From Bradyrhizobium viridifuturi (GTDB taxonomy: Bacteria > Pseudomonadota > Alphaproteobacteria > Rhizobiales > Xanthobacteraceae): a stretch of 64,000 nt of DNA. Numbering within the stretch: the first letter of the stretch is position 1; every line of letters begins with the position of its first letter. The translations under genes were made by a program, and so were the position numbers. The notes under the pieces were generated by a model. The model saw nothing but the letters and a program-made list of their open reading frames with translations, searched no databases and had not been told where the DNA came from. Positions 43,933-53,510 of the stretch are shown in pieces. Where the stretch lies: positions 1 through 64,000 of the forward strand of contig NZ_LGTB01000015.1 of the NCBI RefSeq assembly GCF_001238275.1, in the 5' to 3' direction.

Positions 43933-45159
43933 ATGGCAATGACCGCCTCATCCGGCTTGGCGCAGGGCGCCGGCGATGTCGCATCCGCCGGCCAGGCCGA
44001 GCGTTCCCCATTCGTGCGTACCACCGAGTTGCTGGCGCCGTACCAACCGGCTAAGCCATTGATTACACTGTCGGTCGGCGAGCCGCAGCACCCGGTGCCT
44101 GATTTCGTCGGGCCGGTGCTGGCAAAGCACACCGCCGAGTTCGGCCGCTATCCGATGGCCAAGGGCATCGAGCCGTTCCGCCGCGCGGCCGCGACCTGGC
44201 TGGGAAGCCGGTTCCAGTTGCCGCGCGCGGTCGATCCGGAGAGCGAGGTGATGGTGCTGAACGGCAGCCGCGAGGGGCTGTTCTTCGCCGCGATCACCGC
44301 CGCCCGCTACGTCTCGCCGCGCAAGGGCCGGCCGGCGGTCCTGATGCCGAATCCGTTCTATCCGGCCTATGGCGCCGGTGCCCGCGCGGCCGGCTGCGAG
44401 CAGATCTATCTGCCGACCACGCTCAGCAACGGCTTCCTGCCCGACCTCGATTCGATCGACGAGGCGACACTGGCGCGCACCGTCGCGTTCTTCCTTGCCT
44501 CGCCGGCCAATCCGCAGGGCTCGGTCGCCTCGCGCGCCTACTTCACCCGGCTGAAGCAGCTCGCCGACCGCCATGGCTTCATGATCCTGAGCGACGAGTG
44601 CTACTCGGAGATCTACACCCGCGAAGCACCGGGCAGCATGCTGGAATGCGCCGGGCCCGACTTCACCAATGTGGTCGCGTTCCAATCGCTGTCGAAGCGC
44701 TCGAACCTGCCGGGGATGCGGGTCGGCTTCGCCGCCGGCGATCGAAAGTTCATGGCCGCCTTCCTCGAGCTGCGCAATGTCGCCGCACCTCAGGTGCCGG
44801 TGCCGCTGCAGCATGTCGCGGTCGCCGCCTATGGCGACGAGGCGCATGTCGAGGAGAACCGCCGGCTCTATCGCATCAAGTTCGATCTCGCCGACCAGAT
44901 CCTCGGCAGCCGCTACGGCTACAAGCGGCCCGCCGGCGGCTTCTGCGTCTGGCTCGACGTCTCCGATCGCGGCGGCGACGAGGCGACGACGGTGAGGCTC
45001 TATCGCGACGCCGGCGTTCGCGTGATTCCCGGCAGCTATCTGGCGCGCGAGCAGAACGACGGTTCCAATCCGGGCGCGGGCTATATCCGCCTCGCGCTGG
45101 TCTCCGACAGTGAATCAACGGCCGAGGCGATGCATCGCCTGGTCGAAACCCTGGGTTAA
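43933..45159 (+). CDS. dapC: Class I/II aminotransferase, DapC-like
   Basis: A 408-residue PLP enzyme. [13 protein letters not shown] is the conserved Asn/Pro loop, SDECYSEIY the Asp/Tyr pair near PLP, and [15 protein letters not shown] holds the Schiff-base Lys. The nearest recognised group is succinyldiaminopimelate transaminase (DapC) of lysine and peptidoglycan synthesis; LL-diaminopimelate aminotransferase is the alternative. Start ATG 43933. It ends 22 bp before ftsK, so they may share a transcript. Confidence 0.83.
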   Translation: MAMTASSGLAQGAGDVASAGQAERSPFVRTTELLAPYQPAKPLITLSVGEPQHPVPDFVGPVLAKHTAEFGRYPMAKGIEPFRRAAATWLGSRFQLPRAVDPESEVMVLNGSREGLFFAAITAARYVSPRKGRPAVLMPNPFYPAYGAGARAAGCEQIYLPTTLSNGFLPDLDSIDEATLARTVAFFLASPANPQGSVASRAYFTRLKQLADRHGFMILSDECYSEIYTREAPGSMLECAGPDFTNVVAFQSLSKRSNLPGMRVGFAAGDRKFMAAFLELRNVAAPQVPVPLQHVAVAAYGDEAHVEENRRLYRIKFDLADQILGSRYGYKRPAGGFCVWLDVSDRGGDEATTVRLYRDAGVRVIPGSYLAREQNDGSNPGAGYIRLALVSDSESTAEAMHRLVETLG

Positions 45160-45181
45160 TCGCGAAGCGCGAAGATTGAGT

Positions 45182-47656
45182 ATGCCAGCGATCGAACGTG
45201 TCATCCCCCTGGTCGGCCATCTGCCGCTCTCGCTGCGCGAGGCGCTGGCGCGGCGACTGCGCGAACTGACCGGGCTCGGCCTGATCGCGCTGTCCGGCGC
45301 GATCACCGCTGCGCTGATGACCTGGTCGGTGCAGGACCCGTCGCTGAGCCACGCCACTTCGCGCGCGATCCGCAACGTGCTCGGCTATCCCGGCGCGATC
45401 GGTGCCGACCTCCTGATGCAGATCCTCGGCCTCGGCGCGATCATGATGCTGCTGCCGGTCGCGGTATGGGGCTGGCGGATGCTGACGCATCGTCCGTTCG
45501 ACCGCGAGGCGCTGCGGCTCGGCTGCTGGATCCTGTGCACGGTGATCGCGGCGGGCTTTGCCAGCTGCTGGCCGCACAACACGTCGTGGCCGCTGCCGAC
45601 CGGGCTCGGCGGCGTGGTCGGGGATGCCTTGCTGCGCGCGCCGGCCGTGGTGTTCGGCCCGCCCGGCTTCATCTACCGCGTCGTGCTCGGGCTGATCCTG
45701 TTCGTCGCGATGGCGGCGTGCTTCCTGTTCGCCTGCGGCTGGGGCGCCAAGGAGCAGGACGAGGAGCTGACGCCGATCTCTGATGATGACGAGCCGTTCG
45801 TCGAAGAGGACGAGGACCGCAGCTCGGTCTCGCTGGGCTGGCTGTTCCACGCCCTGATGAGCGCGAAGGCACGACTCGGCTGGCTGTTCACGACAGCCTA
45901 TAAATCGCTGGTGTCGAGCGGAGCGCAGGGCCGCAGCGCTGCGTTCGAGCGCCAGGAGCCCAACATCGGCGGCGGCCGCGCGGCGCCCTCGATCGCGCCG
46001 GCGCATGACGATCACGACGAGGACGAAGACGAGGCCGAGGCTTTCGACGACGAGGAAGAAGAGGACGAGGAGGAGGAAGCTCCCGCCGCCCGCGCCCCGC
46101 GCAAGAAGGCCGAGCCGAAGCCGAAGAAGAAGAATTCCGACAAGTTCGAGCTGCCGTCGGTCTCGGTGCTCAGCGCGCCGAAGGCGAGCGATCGCCAGCC
46201 GCTGAGCAAGGCCGAGCTGGAAAACAATTCGCGCGCGCTGGAAGGCGTGCTGCAGGACTTCGGCGTGCGCGGCGAGATCGTCAAGGCCAATCCCGGCCCG
46301 GTGGTCACGCTGTACGAATTGGAGCCCGCGCCCGGCATCAAGTCGTCGCGCGTGATCGGACTGTCCGACGACATCGCGCGCTCGATGAGCGCGCTGTCGG
46401 CCCGCGTTGCCGTGGTCGCCGGCCGCAACGCGATCGGCATCGAGCTGCCGAACGCGCATCGCGAGAAGGTTTATCTGCGCGAGCTCCTGGTCGCCAAAGA
46501 AAGCGTCGATTCGGTCGCCAAGCTGCCGCTGTGCCTCGGCAAGACGATCGGCGGCGATCCCGTCATCATCGATCTGGCGCGCACGCCGCACATGCTGATC
46601 GCCGGCACCACCGGCTCCGGCAAGTCGGTCGCGATCAACACCATGATCCTGAGCCTGGTCTACCGGCTGCGCCCGGATCAGTGCCGCCTGATCATGGTCG
46701 ATCCGAAGATGCTCGAACTCTCGGTCTATGACGGCATCCCGCACTTGCTGACGCCGGTCGTCACCGACCCGAAGAAGGCGGTGGTCGCGCTGAAATGGGC
46801 CGTGCGCGAGATGGAAGAGCGCTACAAGCGGATGGCCAAGCTCGGCGTCCGCAACATCGACGGCTACAATGCGCGCCTCGTCGAAGCCAAGGGCAAGGGC
46901 GAAGAGCTGACGCGCACCGTGCACACCGGCTTCGACAAGGAGACCGGCAAGGCGATCTACGAGGAAGAGAAGCTCGACCTCGAGCCGCTGCCCTACATCG
47001 TCATCATCGTCGACGAGATGGCCGACCTGATGATGGTCGCCGGCAAGGACATCGAAGGCGCGGTGCAGCGCCTCGCGCAGATGGCGCGCGCCGCCGGCCT
47101 GCACGTGATCCTCGCCACGCAGCGTCCGTCGGTCGACGTCATCACCGGCACGATCAAGGCGAACTTCCCGACCCGCATCGCCTTCCAGGTGACGTCGAAG
47201 ATCGACAGCCGCACCATCCTCGGCGAGATGGGCGCTGAGCAGCTGCTCGGCCAGGGCGACATGCTCTACATGGCGGGCGGCGGCCGCATCAGCCGCGTGC
47301 ACGGCCCGTTCGCCTCCGACGAGGAAGTCGAGAAGGTGGTTCGCCACCTCAAGACGCAAGGCGCTCCGGAATATCTCGAAGCGGTCACTGCGGAAGAACC
47401 GACCGACGAGGACGGCGCCGTGTTCGATGCCACCGGCATGGGCGGCGACGGCGGCGGCGACCTGTTCACGCAGGCGGTTGCGATCGTCAAGCGCGACCGC
47501 AAGGCGTCGACCTCCTACATCCAGCGCCGGCTGCAGATCGGATATAACCGCGCCGCCTCGCTGATGGAGCGGATGGAACTTGAGGGCATCGTCGGCCCTG
47601 CGAATCACGCCGGAAAGCGCGAAATCCTGGTCGGGGAGGAAGAAGGCCAGTTCTGA
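45182..47656 (+). CDS. ftsK: DNA translocase FtsK
   Basis: An 824-residue septal DNA pump. Four membrane helices occupy residues about 30-190 ([33 protein letters not shown] and two more), then a long acidic linker ([10 protein letters not shown]..., about 278-305). The motor has Walker [13 protein letters not shown] (near residue 474) and Walker [12 protein letters not shown]. The C-terminal gamma winged-helix domain ([27 protein letters not shown]) reads KOPS and contacts XerD. Lower GC in nothing; codon use matches neighbours. Followed by lolA after 100 bp. Confidence 0.95.
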   Translation: MPAIERVIPLVGHLPLSLREALARRLRELTGLGLIALSGAITAALMTWSVQDPSLSHATSRAIRNVLGYPGAIGADLLMQILGLGAIMMLLPVAVWGWRMLTHRPFDREALRLGCWILCTVIAAGFASCWPHNTSWPLPTGLGGVVGDALLRAPAVVFGPPGFIYRVVLGLILFVAMAACFLFACGWGAKEQDEELTPISDDDEPFVEEDEDRSSVSLGWLFHALMSAKARLGWLFTTAYKSLVSSGAQGRSAAFERQEPNIGGGRAAPSIAPAHDDHDEDEDEAEAFDDEEEEDEEEEAPAARAPRKKAEPKPKKKNSDKFELPSVSVLSAPKASDRQPLSKAELENNSRALEGVLQDFGVRGEIVKANPGPVVTLYELEPAPGIKSSRVIGLSDDIARSMSALSARVAVVAGRNAIGIELPNAHREKVYLRELLVAKESVDSVAKLPLCLGKTIGGDPVIIDLARTPHMLIAGTTGSGKSVAINTMILSLVYRLRPDQCRLIMVDPKMLELSVYDGIPHLLTPVVTDPKKAVVALKWAVREMEERYKRMAKLGVRNIDGYNARLVEAKGKGEELTRTVHTGFDKETGKAIYEEEKLDLEPLPYIVIIVDEMADLMMVAGKDIEGAVQRLAQMARAAGLHVILATQRPSVDVITGTIKANFPTRIAFQVTSKIDSRTILGEMGAEQLLGQGDMLYMAGGGRISRVHGPFASDEEVEKVVRHLKTQGAPEYLEAVTAEEPTDEDGAVFDATGMGGDGGGDLFTQAVAIVKRDRKASTSYIQRRLQIGYNRAASLMERMELEGIVGPANHAGKREILVGEEEGQF

Positions 47657-47756
47657 TCGGGGGCGATCATCACGGAAAAACCATATCTCCCTCGGAAGAG
47701 GCGGGATAAAATCCGGCGAAGCGGGACGAGCGTCGAACAGAGACCTGACATATCTG

Positions 47757-48569
47757 ATGGCAAAACACCTCATTGACCGCGGCGCGCGCACTGCGCTTGC
47801 TCTTCTCGTCACCGCCGCGATCGCCGGCGGCGCGACTGCGCAGAATGCGCCGACGACGCCAAAACCCGCACCGAAGGCTGCGCCCAAAGCCAAGGACGCC
47901 GGCGCGCAGAGCAATGCGGACAAGGGACCGACGACGACAGGCGCCACCCAGGCACCGCCGGACCCGGTGATTCCCGATCCGCGCCGCAACGTGCCCGCCA
48001 ACATCTTCCAGACCTTCGACGCCAACCAGAAGGCGCAGGCCGCCAAGGTCTCGGCCTATCTGTCGTCGTTGCAGACGCTGGTCGGAAATTTCGTGCAGGT
48101 CGGCCCTGACGGCACCAAGACCAAGGGCGACTTCTACATCCAGAAGCCCGGCAAGCTGCGTTTCGAGTACGACAATCCGAGCACCATCGAGGTGATCGCC
48201 GACGGCTCGTCGGTCGCGGTGCGCGACCGCAGGCTCGCCACCCAGGACATCTATCCGCTGTCGCAGACCCCGCTGCGCTATCTGCTGTCGGACCGCATCG
48301 ACCTGATGAAGGACACCAACGTCGTCAGCGTCACCGCCGACGACGTGTTCGTCAGCATCACGATCGAGGAGAAGCAGGCGCTGGTCGGCACCAGCCGCTT
48401 CCTGCTGATGATCGGCGCCAAGGACGGCAAGCTCAAGCAATGGACCGTCACCGACCCGCAGGGCTACGACACCACGGTTGCGGTCTACAATCTCGACGCC
48501 ACGCAGAAGCCCGATCCGGGCCTGTTCAAGATCGACTTCACGACCTATCCGGGCTCCTCGCCGGGCTAG
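47757..48569 (+). CDS. lolA: Outer-membrane lipoprotein carrier LolA
   Basis: A 270-residue periplasmic chaperone that ferries lipoproteins from LolCDE to the outer membrane. Signal peptide ALALLVTAAIAGGATAQ, a Pro/Ala/Lys-rich spacer (residues about 30-80), then the LolA beta-barrel: LSSLQTLVGNFVQ, GKLRFEYDNPSTIEVIADGS and TPLRYLLSDRIDLMK. The spacer is longer than in E. coli, as in other alphaproteobacteria. ftsK-lolA order is conserved in many bacteria. Start ATG 47757. Confidence 0.9.
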   Translation: MAKHLIDRGARTALALLVTAAIAGGATAQNAPTTPKPAPKAAPKAKDAGAQSNADKGPTTTGATQAPPDPVIPDPRRNVPANIFQTFDANQKAQAAKVSAYLSSLQTLVGNFVQVGPDGTKTKGDFYIQKPGKLRFEYDNPSTIEVIADGSSVAVRDRRLATQDIYPLSQTPLRYLLSDRIDLMKDTNVVSVTADDVFVSITIEEKQALVGTSRFLLMIGAKDGKLKQWTVTDPQGYDTTVAVYNLDATQKPDPGLFKIDFTTYPGSSPG

Positions 48570-48591
48570 CCGTCACGCGTAGCTGCGCAGG

Positions 48592-48640
48592 ATGGGTAGA
48601 GCGCAGCGAAACCCATCCTCGCCTACGACGCTGTGGACAA
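48592..48640. repeat. Short CAGGATGGGT...ACCCATCCTC inverted repeat
   Basis: A 9-11 bp inverted repeat in the lolA-xth gap. A related one is at about 63803-63890 beside parB. Common intergenic palindrome; function not known. Confidence 0.55.
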
Positions 48641-48682
48641 AGCGCCGACCCGCGCTGAGAACCATGCTAAGACCCAGCTCTC

Positions 48683-49498
48683 ATGCGGTTCTCCGTCACC
48701 ACCTGGAACATCAATTCGGTGCGCCTGCGCATCGACATCGTCGCCAAATTCCTGAAGAGCGCCCGGCCCGATGTGCTGTGCCTGCAGGAGACCAAGTGCA
48801 TCGACGATGCGTTTCCGTTGAAGCGCTTCAAGCGGCTCGGCTATGAGCACGTCGCGCTGAACGGGCAGAAGGGCTATCACGGCGTCGCCATCGTCTCGCG
48901 GCTGCCGTTCGAGTCGACCGACATCCGGACGTTCTGCGACAAGATCGACTCGCGGCACATCTCGGTTTCGTTCGGCGAGAAGGCGCAGCTTTCAAAGCCG
49001 CTGGTGCTGCATAATTTCTACGTGCCGGCCGGCGGCGACATTCCCGATCCCGCGCTCAATCCGAAATTCGAGCACAAGCTGCAGTTCCTCGACGAGATGA
49101 AGAGCTGCGAGCCGCTGCATCCGCGCGGCGACGATCGCCACATCCTGGTCGGCGACCTCAACGTCGCACCGCACGAGAACGACGTGTGGTCGCACAAGCA
49201 GCTGTTGAAGGTGGTCTCGCACACCCCGGTCGAGACCGAGAAGCTGCTCGCGGCGCAGGCGCATGGCGAATGGTTCGACATCGCGCGCGAGCGGATCCCG
49301 ATGTCGGAAAAGGTCTACACCTGGTGGAGCTATCGCGCCGCGGACTGGACCGTCGGCGACCGCGGACGCCGGCTCGACCACATCTGGGTCTCGCGCGCGC
49401 TGAAGGATCAGGTCAGCGACTTCAAGATCACCCGCGACGCCCGCAGCTGGGAGCGGCCGTCGGACCATGTGCCGGTGACGGCGGTGATGGAGGTTTGA
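48683..49498 (+). CDS. xth: Exodeoxyribonuclease III
   Basis: A 271-residue AP endonuclease and 3'-5' exonuclease of base-excision repair. Active-site motifs are TWNINSVR, LQETKC (metal-binding Glu), VGDLNVAPHENDVW (Asp/Asn), RLDHIWVS and PSDHVPVTA (catalytic His/Asp). Full length for the family. Start ATG 48683. It closes the plus-strand run dapC-ftsK-lolA-xth. Confidence 0.92.
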   Translation: MRFSVTTWNINSVRLRIDIVAKFLKSARPDVLCLQETKCIDDAFPLKRFKRLGYEHVALNGQKGYHGVAIVSRLPFESTDIRTFCDKIDSRHISVSFGEKAQLSKPLVLHNFYVPAGGDIPDPALNPKFEHKLQFLDEMKSCEPLHPRGDDRHILVGDLNVAPHENDVWSHKQLLKVVSHTPVETEKLLAAQAHGEWFDIARERIPMSEKVYTWWSYRAADWTVGDRGRRLDHIWVSRALKDQVSDFKITRDARSWERPSDHVPVTAVMEV

Positions 49499-49519
49499 TT
49501 CACTGGCGGAGCAGCAACG

Positions 49520-49655
49520 TGATCCGTCACCTTGAGGAGCGCGAAGCGCGTCTCGAAGGGTCGACGGCCCCAGCCGGGCCGTGCATCCTTCGAGGCTCGC
49601 AAGGGCTCGCACCTCCAGCGACAAAGGCGAAGCCTTTGCGCGGGGATGACGGATC
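49520..49655. repeat. Intergenic repeat, CGAAGCGCGTCTCGAAGG family
   Basis: Between the convergent xth and cNMP-binding genes, with internal inverted arms CTTGAGGAGCGCGAAGCGCGTCTCGAAGG-like and AAGGCGAAGCCTTTG. No gene is seen within it. Confidence 0.55.
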
Positions 49656-49683
49656 AGGACGATGGCGAAGGCTACAGCGGCAG

Positions 49684-50124
49684 CTACGTACTCAACTTCC
49701 CACCCGCCATCAGAATATCGCTCGCGAGCTGGCTGGTGCGCAGTGCGAGTTCGTCGCGCAGGCGGCGAGCTGCGGCGGGGTCGCTTTCCAGCACGCGCTG
49801 GAACAGGCTGCGGGCGACGCGGATCACCGAGCCGCGCTCCAGTGCGGTCGCGGTCGACGGCCGCTTCATCGCGACGATCAATGCAAGCTCGCCGATCAGC
49901 GCGCCGGGACCTGCGATGATCTCGGCGCCGCCTTCCTCGACGCGAAAGGTACCGCGCTGCACGACATAGCCGGCGTCCGCAGTGTCGCCGGTCTTGAACA
50001 GCACCTCGCCTGCGTTGAAGTCGCGTTGCTCGGAGCCGATCGCCAGCATGCGCAAGGAGCTGTCGCCCAACAGACGCATCGTCGGGACCCGCTCGAGCAG
50101 GGCTACGTCATCATCGATCGACAT
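49684..50124 (-). CDS. Cyclic-nucleotide-binding domain protein without DNA-binding domain
   Basis: A 146-residue protein that is a lone cNMP-binding beta-barrel: FNAGEVLFKTGDTADAGYVVQRGTFRV and the phosphate-binding cassette region GPGALIGELALIVAMKRPSTATA. No helix-turn-helix follows. The canonical Arg of the cassette seems replaced (KRPSTATA with R at the expected PS-R area uncertain). It is 57 bp downstream of the cenR-like gene on the same strand. In Brucella a cNMP-domain gene is next to the CenR orthologue otpR, so the linkage appears conserved. Confidence 0.83.
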   Translation of the reverse strand: MSIDDDVALLERVPTMRLLGDSSLRMLAIGSEQRDFNAGEVLFKTGDTADAGYVVQRGTFRVEEGGAEIIAGPGALIGELALIVAMKRPSTATALERGSVIRVARSLFQRVLESDPAAARRLRDELALRTSQLASDILMAGGKLST

Positions 50125-50181
50125 TCAGGGCCGGTAACCGCGGTGCGCCTCGATTTCACGAATCGTTGAGCGCGAAGCGTA

Positions 50182-50868
50182 TCACGGCACCAGCTTGTAG
50201 CCACCGGCTTCCGTGACCAGGATTTCCGGGTTGGCGGCGTCCTTCTCGATCTTCTGGCGGAGGCGGTAGATGTGGGTTTCCAGCGTGTGGGTGGTGACAC
50301 CGGAATTGTAGCCCCAGACTTCCTGGAGCAGGGTCTCGCGCGACACCGGCATCTGGCCGGCGCGGTAGAGGAAGCGCAGGATCGCGGTTTCCTTCTCGGT
50401 CAGCCGCACCTTCCTGGCATTGGCGCCGGTGAGCATCTTCGAGCCGGGCCGGAACGAGTAGGGGCCGACCGAGAACACCGCGTCCTCGCTGGCCTCGTGC
50501 TGGCGCAGCTGCGCCCGGATCCGGGCCAGCAGCACCGCGAAGCGGAACGGCTTGGCCACATAGTCGTTGGCGCCGCTTTCGAGCCCCAGGATGGTGTCGG
50601 AATCGGTGTCGTGGCCGGTCAGCATGATGATCGGGGCCTTGAACCCACCCTTGCGCAGGCTACGGACCACTTCGCGGCCGTCGGTGTCGGGCAGGCCGAC
50701 ATCCATCAGGACCAGGTCGGGGGAATTGGCTTTGGCGGCAGTGGCGCCCTTGGCGCCGGTATCGACTGCGGAGGCTTCGAATTCCTCGTGCAGGGACAGC
50801 TGCTCGACCAGCGTATCGCGCAGATCGGTATCGTCATCCACGATCAAGATCTTGCGGGCATTGGCCAT
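50182..50868 (-). CDS. cenR: OmpR-type response regulator, CenR/OtpR-like
   Basis: A 228-residue regulator with a receiver domain (ILIVDDDTDLRDTLVEQLSLHEEF, phospho-Asp in LVLMDVGLPDTDGREV, Lys in YVAKPFRFAV) and a winged-helix output domain (VRLTEKETAILRFLYRAG, WGYNSGVTTHTLETHIYRLRQKIE). The receiver start and GHDTDSDTILGLESGANDYVAKPF resemble CenR of Caulobacter and OtpR of Brucella, essential regulators of the cell envelope. The cognate CenK is not in the window. Start ATG 50868. Confidence 0.85.
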   Translation of the reverse strand: MANARKILIVDDDTDLRDTLVEQLSLHEEFEASAVDTGAKGATAAKANSPDLVLMDVGLPDTDGREVVRSLRKGGFKAPIIMLTGHDTDSDTILGLESGANDYVAKPFRFAVLLARIRAQLRQHEASEDAVFSVGPYSFRPGSKMLTGANARKVRLTEKETAILRFLYRAGQMPVSRETLLQEVWGYNSGVTTHTLETHIYRLRQKIEKDAANPEILVTEAGGYKLVP

Positions 50869-51109
50869 AGGTACAATCCTTCGGGGCGGGGCGGTCAGAA
50901 GCGGGGGGCGCTTAAGGCCGTAGCATCGGCTAGATATCTGCTCAGGTAGGCGATTGTTACCGATTCACAAGGCAACGCAGTCTACCTCAAATCCGGCGGG
51001 GCAGGACGTGAATGTCCTGTAATACCGGGTGATAGAATGATCCGAACATCCGAGGCAAGTTCAGTTTGGAACGATTCTTAGGGGAAGATCAGCTATTTCA
51101 ATCACTTAT

Positions 51110-51649
51110 ATGACAGTCAAACGTGATCGCCCGCTCTCCGCCATCGAGGTCCGCGCCGCCGCCGGCAACCCGCGCCGGGGCTGGCTGACGGCCGACGGCT
51201 GGACCGTTCCGGTGGCGCTCGGACGCGGCGGAATCCTCGCCAACAAGCGCGAGGGCGACGGCGGCACGCCGCGCGGCATGTTCCATCCGCGGCAACTCTG
51301 GTGGCGCGCCGACCGGCACCGGCGGCCGGTGACCTTGCTGCCGACCCGGCCGATCCGCCGCGAGGACGCCTGGTGCGAGGATCCCGCCGACCGCCATTAC
51401 AACCAACCGATCCGGCTCGACCGCGACGAGGGCGGCGACCGGCTGACCCGCGAGGATCACCTCTACGACTTCATCGTTGAGATCGACCACAACGCTGCGC
51501 CGCGCATCGCCGGCCGCGGCAGCGCCGTGTTCCTGCACCTGGCGCGGTCGAATTTCGGACCGACCGCGGGCTGCGTCTCGATGACGAAAGCGTCGATGCT
51601 GCGGCTGTTGCGGCGGATGAGCCCAAAGACAAAGATCATCATCGAGTAG
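51110..51649 (+). CDS. L,D-transpeptidase family protein (second)
   Basis: A 179-residue YkuD-family protein. The signature VFLHLARSNFGPTAGCVSM contains the catalytic His and Cys (H...S...GC). Unlike the copy at 380 it has no clear signal peptide, so it may act in the cytosol or use another export signal. Its gene is 241 bp from the divergent cenR-like gene, which controls envelope functions in relatives; co-regulation is plausible. Start ATG 51110. Confidence 0.82.
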   Translation: MTVKRDRPLSAIEVRAAAGNPRRGWLTADGWTVPVALGRGGILANKREGDGGTPRGMFHPRQLWWRADRHRRPVTLLPTRPIRREDAWCEDPADRHYNQPIRLDRDEGGDRLTREDHLYDFIVEIDHNAAPRIAGRGSAVFLHLARSNFGPTAGCVSMTKASMLRLLRRMSPKTKIIIE

Positions 51650-51656
51650 ATAGCTG

Positions 51657-51722
51657 GGCATCGGTTTTCCCACGCGACAGACGCGACGCGTTTGTGCTGA
51701 GATTGCGCGCGACCCAAAAACA
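51657..51722. repeat. Intergenic repeat related to 24685
   Basis: GGTTTTCCCACGCGACAGACGCGACGCGTTTGTGC followed by GAGATTGCGCGC: shorter relative of the GATCATG family. Confidence 0.4.
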
Positions 51723-51754
51723 TTCCCCAAAATAAAACTCGCGGGAGCGAAACC

Positions 51755-52540
51755 ATGCTCGACAGCAACCAGATCGCGGCCGCTGCAATAGTCCTGAGCG
51801 ATCACTGGCACGCCGGCACCAAGCTTGGCGCGCTCGACGGCGCGATGCGGCCGCGCGATCGCGCCGAGGGTTACGCGGTGCAGGCCGAGCTGGAAAAGAC
51901 CTCGCGCGAAAAACTGTTCGGCTGGAAGATCGCGGCGACCAGCGAAGCCGGCCAGAAGCACATCAACGTCGCCGGGCCGCTGGCGGGGCGCATCCTCGCC
52001 GAGACAGTGATCGCAGATGGCGGCACCGCGTCGATGAAGGGCATCGAGATGCGCGTCGGCGAGCCGGAATTCGCCTTCCGCATGGCGCGTGACCTCGTGC
52101 CGCGCGCAACGCCGTACAGCGTGCAGGAGGTGCTGGATGCCGTCGGCACGCTGCATCCCGCGATCGAGATTCCGGATTCGCGCTTCACCGATTTCGTCTC
52201 CGCCGGCGAGGCGCAGTTGATCGCCGACAATGCCTGCGCGCATCTGTTCGTGCTCGGACCCGCGACATCGGCCGACTGGCGCGCGATCGATCTGGTCGAG
52301 GAACGCCCGACCATCACCCTGCGCGGCGAGCGCTACATCGGCCACGGCAAGAACGTGCTCGGCGATCCCCGCGTGGCGCTCGCCTGGTGCGCCAATGAAT
52401 TGCGCGCGCTCGGGCTGACGTTGCGGGCAGGGGAGGTCGTCACGACAGGCACCTGCCACCCGCCGCTGCCGATCGCGGCCGGAGATGTGTTCGCGGCCGA
52501 TTTCGGCGCGATCGGAAAGGTGTCGGTGAAGTTCGGGTAA
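51755..52540 (+). CDS. Fumarylacetoacetase-fold 2-keto-4-pentenoate hydratase-like enzyme
   Basis: A 261-residue member of the MhpD/FAH superfamily: FGWKIAATSEAGQKHINVAGPLAGRIL, MRVGEPEFAFRMARDL (metal-binding Glu), HPAIEIPDSRFTDF and GEVVTTGTCHPPLPIAAGDVF. Enzymes of the family hydrate 2-hydroxypenta-2,4-dienoate in aromatic catabolism. No meta-cleavage genes lie nearby, so its real substrate is uncertain. Start ATG 51755 after GGGAGCG. Confidence 0.85.
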   Translation: MLDSNQIAAAAIVLSDHWHAGTKLGALDGAMRPRDRAEGYAVQAELEKTSREKLFGWKIAATSEAGQKHINVAGPLAGRILAETVIADGGTASMKGIEMRVGEPEFAFRMARDLVPRATPYSVQEVLDAVGTLHPAIEIPDSRFTDFVSAGEAQLIADNACAHLFVLGPATSADWRAIDLVEERPTITLRGERYIGHGKNVLGDPRVALAWCANELRALGLTLRAGEVVTTGTCHPPLPIAAGDVFAADFGAIGKVSVKFG

Positions 52541-52566
52541 CAACCGCTCTTGCAGGACACACCGCT

Positions 52567-52682
52567 GTCGTCCCTGCGAAAGCCGGGACATATAACCACA
52601 GGGCTTGGTTGTTGAGTACCGACTAGCCGCGTGCCCTTTGCGATGGCCGCGGCGTATGGGTCCCTGCTTTCGCAGGGACGAC
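52567..52682. repeat. Intergenic inverted-repeat element, copy E
   Basis: Same family as copies A-D, the shortest (116 bp). It occupies the convergent space between the hydratase and the YggS-type gene. Confidence 0.7.
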
Positions 52683-52697
52683 GCTGGTTATGCGGCT

Positions 52698-53402
52698 TCA
52701 GTTGTGCGGCACCGTCCGCGTGCCGAAAATCGCCGAACCCACCCGCACATGCGTCGCACCCATCGCGATTGCCACGGCGAAATCCGCGCTCATGCCCATC
52801 GAGAGATTTTTGAGCCCGCTGCGCGCGGCGATCTTGGCGCAGAGCGCGAAATGCGGCGCCGGGGCCTGGTCGACCGGCGGGATGCACATCAGTCCTGAAA
52901 TCTGCAGACCGTATTTGTCGCGGCATGCCGCGATGAAGGTATCCGCATCCTGCGGCGCGACGCCGGCCTTCTGTGGTTCCTCGCCGGTATTGATCTGGAC
53001 GAACAGTTCCGGGTGCTTGCCCTGATTTTTGATTTCCTTGGCTAACGCTTCGCAAATGCTGGTGCGATCAACCGAATGGATCGCATCGAACAGCGCGACC
53101 GCCTCCTTGGCCTTGTTCGACTGCAACGGCCCGATCAGGTGCAGCTTCAATCCGGGATGAGCCTGGAGCAGCTCCGGCCACTTGCCCTTGGCCTCCTGCA
53201 CGCGGTTTTCGCCAAATACGCGCTGTCCGGCGCCGATAATCGGCAAAATTGCGTCGGCCGCGAAGGTCTTCGACACCGCGATCAGAGTCACCGACGCGCG
53301 GTCGCGCCGCGCCTCCTTGCAGGCATGCGCGATCTCCTGCTCCACGGCGGCGAGGCCGTGTGGTGAATCAGCCGATAACGGCGTGGTCGGGCTTTGCGTC
53401 AT
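52698..53402 (-). CDS. yggS: YggS family PLP-homeostasis protein
   Basis: A 234-residue PLP-binding barrel without known catalytic activity (PLPBP). VTLIAVSKTF holds the PLP Lys near residue 45, FGENRVQEAKGKWPEL and HLIGPLQSNKAKEAV are family signatures, and LSMGMSADFAVAIAMGATHVRVGSAIFG binds the phosphate. It controls free PLP and keto-acid balance. Start ATG 53402; divergent from the diguanylate cyclase. Confidence 0.92.
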   Translation of the reverse strand: MTQSPTTPLSADSPHGLAAVEQEIAHACKEARRDRASVTLIAVSKTFAADAILPIIGAGQRVFGENRVQEAKGKWPELLQAHPGLKLHLIGPLQSNKAKEAVALFDAIHSVDRTSICEALAKEIKNQGKHPELFVQINTGEEPQKAGVAPQDADTFIAACRDKYGLQISGLMCIPPVDQAPAPHFALCAKIAARSGLKNLSMGMSADFAVAIAMGATHVRVGSAIFGTRTVPHN

Positions 53403-53510
53403 GCTTGTGCCGTTCTCTGACAGATGCGGGGTTTGGCTCGAATTTTACCAAATTCGGGAAAGGCTTTTTGAAGCCCTGCATTCTACCTTGCGCGCGGGCA
53501 AGGGAACAGA

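Noticed and set aside
44876..48046. A 1056-codon open frame on the minus strand opposite ftsK and lolA
   Set aside because: It runs antisense to clear, family-matched genes; long antisense frames are usual at this GC content and the translation is rich in Arg, Ala and His with no domain.
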